Position numbers and translations under genes: made by a program
Part shown: positions 1 through 6,192 of the stretch, piece by piece
How positions within the stretch are numbered: the stretch's first letter is position 1
Layout: the number at the start of each line of letters is the position of its first letter
From: Rhodobacteraceae bacterium UBA3087
GTDB taxonomy: Bacteria; Pseudomonadota; Alphaproteobacteria; Rhodobacterales; Rhodobacteraceae
Reading direction: 5' to 3'
DNA length: 6,192 nt
NCBI GenBank assembly: GCA_002367285.1
Contig: DFBF01000239.1
Location: forward strand, 23,219-29,410
Notes under the pieces: generated by a model
What the model was told of the DNA's origin: nothing
The model's input: the letters and a program-made list of their open reading frames with translations, nothing else
Database searches by the model: none

Positions 1-1
1 C

Positions 2-859
2 CAGTTGACCGATCTGTTTTCCACCCTGCGCGCCATCGTTGTGGGCGTGCGTCGCGAGGGCACGTTGTTTGCCCCCGAACCCGGGGACCAGCTGTTCGTC
101 GGCGATCAGGTTTATGTCTTCTGCGTCATTCAGGACGTCGAACGCACGCTTGAGATTTTCGGTAAATCCACCAAGCTTCAGGAACGTGTGGTCATTCTGG
201 GCGGCGGCAATGTCGGCCTGGCCGTGGCGCAGGCGCTGGAAAAACGCACCGACCGCATTCGCGCCAAGGTGATCGAACTGGATCGCAACGTGGCCGAAAA
301 AGCTGCCGATGCGTTGGAACGCACGGTGGTTCTGTATGGCGACGGCATGAACAGCGACATCCTGAAAGAGGCGGGCGTGCATCGCGCCGATGCGATCCTG
401 GCGGTGACGGATGACGACAAGGTGAACCTGCTGGCCTCGGTGCGGGCCAAGGCGGCGGGTTGTCCCATGTCGATCTGTCTGGTCAATGACCCGTCGCTGG
501 TCAACCTGATGGACCCTTTGGGAATCGACGCCTATATCAACCCGCGCACAACGACCGTCAGTTCGATCCTGCGCCATATCCGGCACGGCAAGGTGCGTGG
601 CGTCTATTCGATCGGCGACGCCGAGGCCGAGGTGATCGAGGCGCAGGTTCTGTCGACGTCGCCCATCGCCGGTCAGGCCATTCGCAATATCGACTTTCCC
701 GAAGGCGTTCTGGTTGGCGCGGTGATGAAGGGCGACGAGGTCGAGCGCCCTTCCGGGGCCACGCGCGTTGACGAAGGCGACGTGATCGTTCTGTTCTGCA
801 TGACCCCGGATGTGCCCGAAGTGGAACGTCTGCTTCAGGTCACCATCGACTTTTTCTGA
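2..859 (+). CDS. trkA: Trk potassium uptake protein TrkA, C-terminal part (5' end outside window)
   Basis: TrkA is the peripheral cytoplasmic subunit of the Trk potassium transporter. It forms a ring that binds NAD(H) or other nucleotides and gates the TrkH pore. Only 285 residues are visible; the family is usually about 450-460, so roughly the first 40 percent is missing. Residues 10-55 look like the end of the first RCK-C domain. Residues 60-180 form the second RCK-N Rossmann domain, with the dinucleotide loop GGGNVG at about 67-72, an acidic VIELD strand end near 90-94, a GDG turn near 113-115 and VTDDD near 135-139. Residues about 200-285 are the second RCK-C domain. The frame is open to base 2 with no convincing start, because the TTG at 5 lies inside a conserved domain. 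The stop TGA (857-859) lies 4 bases before trkH, so the two genes are almost certainly cotranscribed. The only doubt is the exact subfamily name. Confidence 0.95.
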   Translation, partial: QLTDLFSTLRAIVVGVRREGTLFAPEPGDQLFVGDQVYVFCVIQDVERTLEIFGKSTKLQERVVILGGGNVGLAVAQALEKRTDRIRAKVIELDRNVAEKAADALERTVVLYGDGMNSDILKEAGVHRADAILAVTDDDKVNLLASVRAKAAGCPMSICLVNDPSLVNLMDPLGIDAYINPRTTTVSSILRHIRHGKVRGVYSIGDAEAEVIEAQVLSTSPIAGQAIRNIDFPEGVLVGAVMKGDEVERPSGATRVDEGDVIVLFCMTPDVPEVERLLQVTIDFF

Positions 860-863
860 TCCG

Positions 864-2381
864 ATGTTAGAACGCATTGCCCAACAACCGTTGCTGGTGA
901 TCCTGATGGGGATCAGCGTGTTGGCCATGCTGGTGCCCGCCGCCCATGCGGTGGTGGTTGATGACCACTATGTTGGGCGGGTGTTCTTTTACGGGGCGGT
1001 GCTGTTTGCCTTTTTGACCAGCTTTCTGGCGCTGGCCATGGCGGGTCGGCCGCGCGGCAATCTGCCCAGACGCCACCTGTTGGCGCTGCTGGGCCTGTTC
1101 GTGCTGCTGCCGCTGATGCTGGCGGTGCCTTTCCATCAGGCGGTGCGCAACACCACATTTCTGAACGCTTATGTTGAAATGGTATCGTCCCTGACCACCA
1201 CCGGCGCGACCCTGTTCGAAGACCCCGGGCGCCTGCCGGACAGCGTGCATCTGTGGCGTGCTCTGGTTGGCTGGCTGGGCGGGTTGTTCATCTGGGTCAG
1301 TGCGGTGGCGATCCTGGCGCCCATGGCGCTGGGGGGCTTTGAGGTGCGCGCGCGCGGTGGCTCTGGCCCCGGCAAGGGCACAAGCCAGATCACCCATGTG
1401 GCCGACCTGTCCGCCCGGATTCGCACCTTTGGCGCGCAGCTGTTTCCGGTCTATACCGGCCTGACGCTGGCGCTGTGGATCGGTCTGATCCTGGCGGGCG
1501 ATGACGCGTTTGTCGCCTTTTGTCACGCCATGTCCACCATGGCGACCAGCGGCATTTCCCCGGTGGCGGGCACGGCGGGGGGCAATGCGGGCTATGGCGG
1601 CGAAGTCATGATCGCGGTCTTCCTGTTCTTTGCGGTGTCGCGCCTGACCTTTACCCGCGACGGGGTGAACACCGATGTCTCTAGCCTGCGCAACGATCCT
1701 GAGGTCCGCCTGGCCGTCACCCTTGTGGTGATGGTGCCCGCGTTTCTGTTCGCCCGCCACTGGCTGGGCGCCTATGAGATCGAAGAGGAAATGAACCTGC
1801 TGTCCGGCCTTGCCTCGCTCTGGGGGTCCATGTTCACGGTGCTGTCGTTTCTGACCACGACCGGGTTTGAAAGCCAGGCCTGGGAGGCCAGCCAGAACTG
1901 GTCCGGCCTACAAACCCCCGGCCTGATCCTGATGGGTCTGGCGTTGGTGGGCGGCGGTGTTGCGACCACTGCGGGGGGCGTGAAGCTGCTGCGGGTCTAT
2001 GCGCTTTACAAACACGGGTTGCGCGAGATGGAGAAGCTGGTGCACCCGTCCTCTATCGGCGGGGCAGGCGGTGACGCGCGCCATCTGCGCGGCCATGGCG
2101 CCCATATGGCCTGGGTGTTCTTCATGCTGATGACCCTGTCAGTCGCCCTGGTCATGGTGCTGTTTTCACTGACTGGCGAGGGGTTTGAAACCTCGATGGT
2201 GCTGACCATTTCGGCGCTGACCACCACGGGGCCGCTGGCCGGCATCGCCGCCGTTGACCCCGTCTCTTATGGCGACCTGTCGGACGCGGCCAAGCTGATC
2301 CTGGCCGGGGCCATGGTGCTGGGGCGCCTGGAAACTCTGGCCATTATCGCGCTGTTGAACCCCGATACGTGGCGGCGCTGA
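864..2381 (+). CDS. trkH: Trk system potassium uptake protein TrkH (pore-forming subunit)
   Basis: Integral membrane pore of the Trk potassium uptake system, working with TrkA encoded just upstream. The product is 505 residues, slightly longer than E. coli TrkH (about 483). All four selectivity-filter loops of the fourfold pseudo-repeat are visible: LTTTGA (residues 110-115), MATSGI (226-231), LTTTGF (330-335) and LTTTGP (452-457), each with the filter glycine (114, 230, 334, 456). A conserved arginine sits in the GRLE motif near the C-terminus (R488). Many hydrophobic segments are evident, including residues 8-30, 40-60, 72-92 and 130-153. I chose ATG 864 because the protein then begins MLERIAQQ, directly followed by the first hydrophobic helix. 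The in-frame ATG at 810 would overlap trkA by 50 bases and add 18 residues unlike the family. No strong ribosome binding site precedes 864, so translation is probably coupled to trkA. Confidence 0.95.
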   Translation: MLERIAQQPLLVILMGISVLAMLVPAAHAVVVDDHYVGRVFFYGAVLFAFLTSFLALAMAGRPRGNLPRRHLLALLGLFVLLPLMLAVPFHQAVRNTTFLNAYVEMVSSLTTTGATLFEDPGRLPDSVHLWRALVGWLGGLFIWVSAVAILAPMALGGFEVRARGGSGPGKGTSQITHVADLSARIRTFGAQLFPVYTGLTLALWIGLILAGDDAFVAFCHAMSTMATSGISPVAGTAGGNAGYGGEVMIAVFLFFAVSRLTFTRDGVNTDVSSLRNDPEVRLAVTLVVMVPAFLFARHWLGAYEIEEEMNLLSGLASLWGSMFTVLSFLTTTGFESQAWEASQNWSGLQTPGLILMGLALVGGGVATTAGGVKLLRVYALYKHGLREMEKLVHPSSIGGAGGDARHLRGHGAHMAWVFFMLMTLSVALVMVLFSLTGEGFETSMVLTISALTTTGPLAGIAAVDPVSYGDLSDAAKLILAGAMVLGRLETLAIIALLNPDTWRR

Positions 2382-2469
2382 TACATATTCCTGCCTGCGC
2401 GGGCGTGTCGTAAATTGGGGCTGGAAACCCCGCCGTTCCCGTTTCATACTGCCCGTCAAGGTTAAGACC

Positions 2470-2487
2470 CTGCCGGACCGCCGGCAG
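2470..2487 (+). promoter_or_regulatory. GC-rich hairpin in the hfq leader
   Basis: CTGCCGG (2470-2476) and CCGGCAG (2481-2487) are perfect inverted repeats around the 4-base loop ACCG, giving a 7-bp stem. No T tract follows on the plus strand. On the minus strand the T-rich run lies upstream of the stem, so the hairpin does not look like an intrinsic terminator in either direction. It ends 12 bases before the hfq ribosome binding site. A role in hfq mRNA stability or control is inferred only. Confidence 0.45.
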
Positions 2488-2499
2488 CACGAGACAAAA

Positions 2500-2504
2500 A
2501 AGGA
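2500..2504 (+). promoter_or_regulatory. Ribosome binding site of hfq
   Basis: AAGGA lies 8 bases upstream of the hfq ATG at 2513. It sits in a purine-rich stretch with six consecutive A residues (2496-2501) and is the clearest Shine-Dalgarno sequence in the window. It fixes the hfq start. Hfq's distal face prefers A-purine-N triplets, so the tract could also bind Hfq itself; that part is inference. Confidence 0.8.
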
Positions 2505-2512
2505 AACAAGCG

Positions 2513-2749
2513 ATGGCTGCCGACAAACAAAACCTGCAAGATGCCTTTCTGAACCATGTGCGTAAAACCAAAGTTCCGGTGACGATCTTCTTGATCAACG
2601 GCGTGAAACTTCAGGGCGTTATTTCGTGGTTTGACAACTTCTGCGTGCTGCTCAAGCGCGATGGGCAATCACAGCTGGTCTATAAGCATGCGATTTCGAC
2701 CATCATGCCGACCCAGCCGATCAACCTTTATGATGGCGACGACAGCTGA
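2513..2749 (+). CDS. hfq: RNA chaperone Hfq
   Basis: Hfq is a homohexameric Sm-like protein that pairs small RNAs with mRNAs and affects mRNA stability and translation. In alphaproteobacteria it is linked to nitrogen fixation and stress control. The 78-residue product has a complete Sm fold: an N-terminal helix (NLQDAFLNHVRK, residues 7-18), Sm1 (about 21-51, with NGVKLQG and WFDNF), and Sm2 carrying the signature YKHAIS (57-62). Expected RNA-contact residues are present: Q9, F43, K58 and H59, equivalent to E. coli Q8, F42, K56 and H57. The rim patch is R17-K18-T19-K20, where E. coli has RRER, so it stays basic. The tail after about residue 70 is very short and acidic (DGDDS), as is usual in alphaproteobacteria. 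A 131-base gap from trkH suggests that it can have its own promoter. hflX follows immediately. Confidence 0.97.
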   Translation: MAADKQNLQDAFLNHVRKTKVPVTIFLINGVKLQGVISWFDNFCVLLKRDGQSQLVYKHAISTIMPTQPINLYDGDDS

Positions 2750-4029
2750 CCGATACAATTTCGCAAGAGGACCTGCCCACACGGGCCTGGGTCCTTCACC
2801 CCGATATCCGCAGTGACCGAAACCGCCGACCCGCTGGTCCGGCGCTGGAAGAAGGCGTGGCGCTGGCCGACGCCCTGCCGGGGCTTGAGGTCGTGGGCAA
2901 GGACATCGTCGGCCTGCCCAAACCGCAGCCCGGCCACCTGTTCGGCTCGGGCAAGATCGAAGAGCTGCGCCAGAAGTTTGAGGCCGCCGAGGTCGAACTG
3001 GTCCTGATCGACGGGCCAGTCACCCCGGTGCAGCAACGCAATCTGGAAAAAGCCTGGGGCGTGAAGATCCTGGATCGCACCGGATTGATCCTGGAAATCT
3101 TTTCCGATCGCGCCCGCACGCGCGAAGGTGTGTTGCAGGTCGAAATGGCGGCGCTGTCGTACCAACGCACGCGGCTGGTGCGCGCCTGGACCCACCTGGA
3201 ACGCCAACGTGGCGGGCTGGGATTTGTCGGTGGTCCCGGCGAGACCCAGATCGAGGCCGACCGGCGTGCCATTGACGACCAGCTGAACCGCATTCGTCGT
3301 CAGCTGGACAAGGTCGTGAAAACCCGCGAGCTGCACCGCGCCGCGCGTGCCAAGGTGCCATACCCGATTGTTGCGCTGGTGGGCTATACCAACGCTGGCA
3401 AATCGACGCTGTTCAACCGCGTGACCGGGGCCAATGTCATGGCCAAGGACATGTTGTTTGCCACGCTGGACCCGACCATGCGCCAGCTGGAACTGCCCTC
3501 GGGACGCAAGGTGATCCTGTCCGACACGGTCGGCTTTATCTCCTCTCTGCCGACACAGCTGGTCGCCGCCTTTCGCGCCACGTTGGAGGAAGTTCTGGGC
3601 GCTGACCTGATCCTGCACGTGCGCGATATTTCCGCCGACAATACCGACGCTCAGGCCAAGGATGTTGAAACCATCCTGGCCTCGCTTGGGGTTGACGAAG
3701 ACACGCCCAGACTTGAGGTCTGGAACAAGATCGACCTGCTGGACGATGACGCCCGCGAGGGGCGCGTGACCGAAGCCGACCGGACAGATGCCATTCATGC
3801 CATTTCGGCCGTGACGGGGCAGGGGCTGGACGCGCTCTATGACGGGATTGACACCGCGTTGGGGGAGCCGCTGACGACCGAGGTTCTGGCGCTGGCCTAT
3901 AGTGACGGGCGCAAGCGCGCCTGGTTGTTTGGTGAAGCCATCGTCGACAGCGAAGATCAGGACGAAGACGGCTGGAAACTGACCGTCACCTGGACCGCAC
4001 GACAGGCGGCGCAATACGCGGCCCTGTGA
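2746..4029 (+). CDS. hflX: GTPase HflX (ribosome-splitting factor); start codon uncertain, no canonical start for full length
   Basis: HflX is a GTPase that binds 50S subunits and 70S ribosomes and splits stalled ribosomes under stress. Numbering here starts from CTG 2746. The N-terminal domain contains LFGSGK, the LIDGPVTPVQQRNLE region and DRTGLILEIF. The family's glycine-rich linker follows, with GPGETQ at 163-168. The G domain has the P-loop GYTNAGKST (213-221), TLDPT in switch I, DTVGF (260-264), NKID (327-330) and SA (354-355). The first canonical start, GTG 2857, would give 390 residues and remove the first strand. In-frame codons upstream encode TRAWVLHPDIR, which resembles the first HflX strand, and the frame is open back to a stop at 2731-2733. 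CTG 2746 overlaps the hfq TGA as CTGA and gives 427 residues, close to E. coli HflX (426). ATT 2758 (423 residues) and CTG 2773 (418 residues, just after AAGAGG) are alternatives. The identity is secure; the start is not. Confidence 0.93.
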   Translation: MTDTISQEDLPTRAWVLHPDIRSDRNRRPAGPALEEGVALADALPGLEVVGKDIVGLPKPQPGHLFGSGKIEELRQKFEAAEVELVLIDGPVTPVQQRNLEKAWGVKILDRTGLILEIFSDRARTREGVLQVEMAALSYQRTRLVRAWTHLERQRGGLGFVGGPGETQIEADRRAIDDQLNRIRRQLDKVVKTRELHRAARAKVPYPIVALVGYTNAGKSTLFNRVTGANVMAKDMLFATLDPTMRQLELPSGRKVILSDTVGFISSLPTQLVAAFRATLEEVLGADLILHVRDISADNTDAQAKDVETILASLGVDEDTPRLEVWNKIDLLDDDAREGRVTEADRTDAIHAISAVTGQGLDALYDGIDTALGEPLTTEVLALAYSDGRKRAWLFGEAIVDSEDQDEDGWKLTVTWTARQAAQYAAL

Positions 4030-4205
4030 AACTTGCGATCCGATCCCTCAAGTGGAAGACCGCCCGAGATCGCGCAGCCTTCCTCCCGTGAGTGACGAGG
4101 TGCTACCTATCCCAATGGACGTGCAGCAACCGGTGTCTTCTGCCTGACCTTTACGTCAACCGAAAGGGGGGGACCGCATAGGTTGTACCCCTAACGGGCC
4201 ATTGA
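4030..4205. other. Convergent intergenic gap between hflX and the acylase gene
   Basis: These 176 bases separate the convergent stops of hflX and the acylase gene. I find no hairpin with a T tract on either strand, so no intrinsic terminator can be assigned. Two tiny plus-strand frames are chained by GTGA overlaps: GTG 4026 to TGA 4091 (21 residues, basic) and GTG 4088 to TGA 4147 (19 residues). Neither has a ribosome binding site or a recognisable product, and both are probably chance. A run of seven G lies near 4165-4171. Confidence 0.5.
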
Positions 4206-6191
4206 TCAATTCCCTGCCGATTGTGCGGGAAGCAGCCGGGTCGTGCCGACCGCCGCCGCGCGCGCCAGATCCGGGTCCAGCGACATGGGAATGTATTCAC
4301 CGCGCCGCCAGAGTTCGCCCAGATCGTCATAATGTCGGCTCAGAAAATGGCCCGACTGCCCGGTGGAATTGATGAACAGCGAACTGTTCGGATCGGCAAA
4401 GTCATACACGCCGCGATAGCCCGCGCCATGCACATTGCGAAACGGATTGGCCCCCTCACCGGACGTGCGCCCACGCAGCAACGTATTGTCCCCGCCCGAG
4501 GTGCTCTGGCGGATGTTCACGAACCAGCGCAGCCCGGGCACCTCGCCCAGCACCTGGTGGTCATGGGTCGCCTGATGGGCGTCGCCCCAGCGCAGGCTCG
4601 CATAATCCCCGCCCTGGCGTTCGTTGATCCACAACAGCGCATCATCCAGCGCGGCGCGCGCCATGTCAGTACAGCTTTCGGCCGCTGCTGACTGGATCAC
4701 GTCACACCAGACCCCGGCGCCGTCGATATTGCGAAAAACGCGTTCGATGAAGATCGGTTCCAGGTGTTTGAACTCAGCCGCCAGCGGCCCCAGCTCATCG
4801 CGGATCAAACGGGTCTGAAGTGCGCGCAACCAGGCCGAATACAGCAGCGGTTCGGGCATATGTTCGTTCATCTCACCGTTCCAGTTCGCCAACAGATCTA
4901 ACGCGTGTTGACGGGCGCGTTCCTGCGTGCCCTCGGGCGCGGCTGATCCGGTGAACCACAAATCGGCGCCGACAAGCGGCAACAAGGTGCGCGCGGTGAC
5001 GGATACAGTGTCCAGCTGCGCTTCGATAAAGCTCTCGCGCGTGTGCACCTCGCGGCTTTGCATCAGGCGTTGCCAGCGTTGAATGCGCTGGCTGTCGCCC
5101 CAGCTGAAACTGACGTGGCGGGGAAAGGGACGGTCGACCATCTTGTTGTTGGTATTGCCAACGATGCCGCCGCTGGGGGCAACGAATTCCGGGTTGGCGG
5201 CATAGCTTTCGACCCCCATCCAGCGATTTTCGACCTTCCAGCCCGGCGCGGGAATGCGGCCTTGGGATTGGTGTGCGGCGTCGCGGCGCGGCATGGCCCC
5301 GATGGTTTTCATCGCGATCTGGGTGGCGTCCACCATGATCACATTCTGGCTGGGAGCGACGAAATCAGTGCCCGCCGCCACGCCTTCGGCCACCGATCCC
5401 GCCCGCATCAGTTTCAGCCCGGCGCTCATTGATCGGTCCTGCGCCGTCAACAGGGTCCAGCCCACCGCGGCCACATGGCCCCGTGGCGTGATCGAGGCCA
5501 GGTTGTAATGCGCGCCTGGCAGAACCGGCCCGTTGCCGCTCCATTGCAGGGTGATGGTGACGGGGGGCGCGTCCTTGATGCGAATGATTGACGACCGGGT
5601 TTGCAGCGGCACCCAACCGTCCACCCCTCTGACTTCGTTCGGGTTTTTCGGGTTCACCTCTTCGATGAATACGTCCTGATCATCCAAATAGGAACTGGTC
5701 AGGCCCCAGCCGAAATCTTCGCTGCGTCCGACCAGCATGACGGGCATGCCAGGAATAGTCCCGCCAATGACGCCGCCGGTCGACAGCTCCAAGCGGGCCA
5801 GATACCAGATCGCGGGGGCGGAAAATCCCAGGTGGGGGTCGTTGGCCAACAGCGTGCCGCCTGCGGCGGATCGGCTGGGCGCGGCGGCCCATCCGTTTGA
5901 TGCACCCGCTCGGCCGCGCGCCGCGACGGGTGACAGGAAACCGGGGGCGTCCGGCTGCCAAGCGGCGAAATCGCGCGTCGGGTCCACACCCTCAAACAGC
6001 GCGGCGAAATCGGGCAGGGCGGCGGTGCCGGTGCCAGGAATATCGGGCAGGATGTCGGCGACGCGCGCTTCAGGCAAGGCCAGGCTGACGCGGGCGCGCA
6101 GCACTTCCTCCTGCAAATGGCCAGCCATCTGCACGCCCATCAGTTTCATGATGGCCAGGCTGTCGGCTGGTTGCCAGGGGCTGATGTCATT
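4206..6191 (-). CDS. Penicillin acylase family protein (Ntn hydrolase), N-terminus outside window
   Basis: Members of this family hydrolyse amide bonds of penicillins, cephalosporins, acyl-homoserine lactones or related amides after autocatalytic cleavage into alpha and beta chains. They are usually periplasmic. 661 residues are visible of a typical 750-850. The frame is open to the right edge and upstream codons read PWQPADSLAI, a conserved family segment, so the internal ATG at 6149 is not the start. Any signal peptide would lie outside. The chain junction is GA|SNGW: the nucleophile Ser is encoded at 5898-5900, giving a beta chain of 564 residues. Beta-chain residue 23 is His (NDPHL), as in cephalosporin and acyl-homoserine lactone acylases, where E. 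coli penicillin G acylase has Gln. WGLTSS and DDQD (beta 65-76) match the oxyanion and calcium-site regions, and GNTNN (beta 248-252) the catalytic Asn region. The C-terminal GQSGHFLSRHYDD is typical. It is convergent with hflX and a separate transcription unit. The substrate cannot be deduced. Confidence 0.93.
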   Translation of the reverse strand, partial: NDISPWQPADSLAIMKLMGVQMAGHLQEEVLRARVSLALPEARVADILPDIPGTGTAALPDFAALFEGVDPTRDFAAWQPDAPGFLSPVAARGRAGASNGWAAAPSRSAAGGTLLANDPHLGFSAPAIWYLARLELSTGGVIGGTIPGMPVMLVGRSEDFGWGLTSSYLDDQDVFIEEVNPKNPNEVRGVDGWVPLQTRSSIIRIKDAPPVTITLQWSGNGPVLPGAHYNLASITPRGHVAAVGWTLLTAQDRSMSAGLKLMRAGSVAEGVAAGTDFVAPSQNVIMVDATQIAMKTIGAMPRRDAAHQSQGRIPAPGWKVENRWMGVESYAANPEFVAPSGGIVGNTNNKMVDRPFPRHVSFSWGDSQRIQRWQRLMQSREVHTRESFIEAQLDTVSVTARTLLPLVGADLWFTGSAAPEGTQERARQHALDLLANWNGEMNEHMPEPLLYSAWLRALQTRLIRDELGPLAAEFKHLEPIFIERVFRNIDGAGVWCDVIQSAAAESCTDMARAALDDALLWINERQGGDYASLRWGDAHQATHDHQVLGEVPGLRWFVNIRQSTSGGDNTLLRGRTSGEGANPFRNVHGAGYRGVYDFADPNSSLFINSTGQSGHFLSRHYDDLGELWRRGEYIPMSLDPDLARAAAVGTTRLLPAQSAGN

Positions 6192-6192
6192 G

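Noticed and set aside
810..863. Upstream ATG 810 as the trkH start
   Set aside because: It would overlap trkA by 50 bases and add 18 residues not resembling a TrkH N-terminus. ATG 864 leads directly into the first membrane segment.
867..1760. A 297-codon minus-strand open frame opposite trkH
   Set aside because: It has a low-complexity His, Gln, Arg and Gly composition and no recognisable domain. The plus strand clearly encodes TrkH.
2417..2431. GGGG-CTGGAAA-CCCC inverted repeat as a trkH terminator
   Set aside because: The stem is only 4 bp with a 7-base loop and no following T run, so it is too weak to call.
2813..3007. A 64-codon plus-strand frame starting at GTG 2813, near the hflX start
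   Set aside because: It is out of frame with hflX and rich in Arg, Trp, Pro and Ser. The hflX frame here encodes conserved residues, so this is a shadow.
2728..4014. A 428-codon minus-strand open frame opposite hflX
   Set aside because: It mirrors hflX almost exactly. Its composition (rich in Arg, Gln, His, Gly) and lack of domains are typical of an antisense frame kept open by GC codon bias.
4221..4691. A 156-codon plus-strand frame opposite the acylase gene
   Set aside because: The minus strand carries well-conserved acylase motifs over the same bases. The plus frame has shadow composition and no domain.
1..6192. RNA genes, CRISPR arrays, insertion sequences or attachment sites
   Set aside because: I scanned for cloverleaf-like segments, spaced direct repeats, terminal inverted repeats and transposase motifs and found none.

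Overview
The window comes from a GC-rich alphaproteobacterium, most likely a member of the Rhodobacterales (roseobacter-like). I infer this from the gene order trkA-trkH-hfq-hflX, the short Hfq of 78 residues, and the strong G/C bias at third codon positions. No taxonomic search was possible.

The layout is simple. Positions 2-2749 hold the 3' part of trkA, a complete trkH and a complete hfq, all on the plus strand. They are followed by hflX, whose stop is at 4027-4029. trkA and trkH are separated by 4 bases and encode the two halves of a potassium uptake system: a cytoplasmic nucleotide-sensing ring and a membrane pore. A 131-base leader precedes hfq. It carries a GC-rich hairpin and an A-rich tract beside a good ribosome binding site. 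hfq (RNA chaperone) and hflX (ribosome-splitting GTPase) are packed end to end, a pairing also seen in E. coli. From 4030 to 4205 there is a non-coding convergent gap. From 4206 to the right edge, on the minus strand, lies a penicillin acylase family Ntn hydrolase whose N-terminal part is cut off by the window.

The genes are housekeeping or stress-related, and I see no mobile element, CRISPR array, RNA gene or clear new system. The observation most worth checking is the start of hflX. The frame encoding its conserved N-terminus stays open upstream to just after 2731-2733 but contains no ATG, GTG or TTG before an internal GTG at 2857. This suggests a non-canonical start, perhaps a CTG that overlaps the hfq stop codon.
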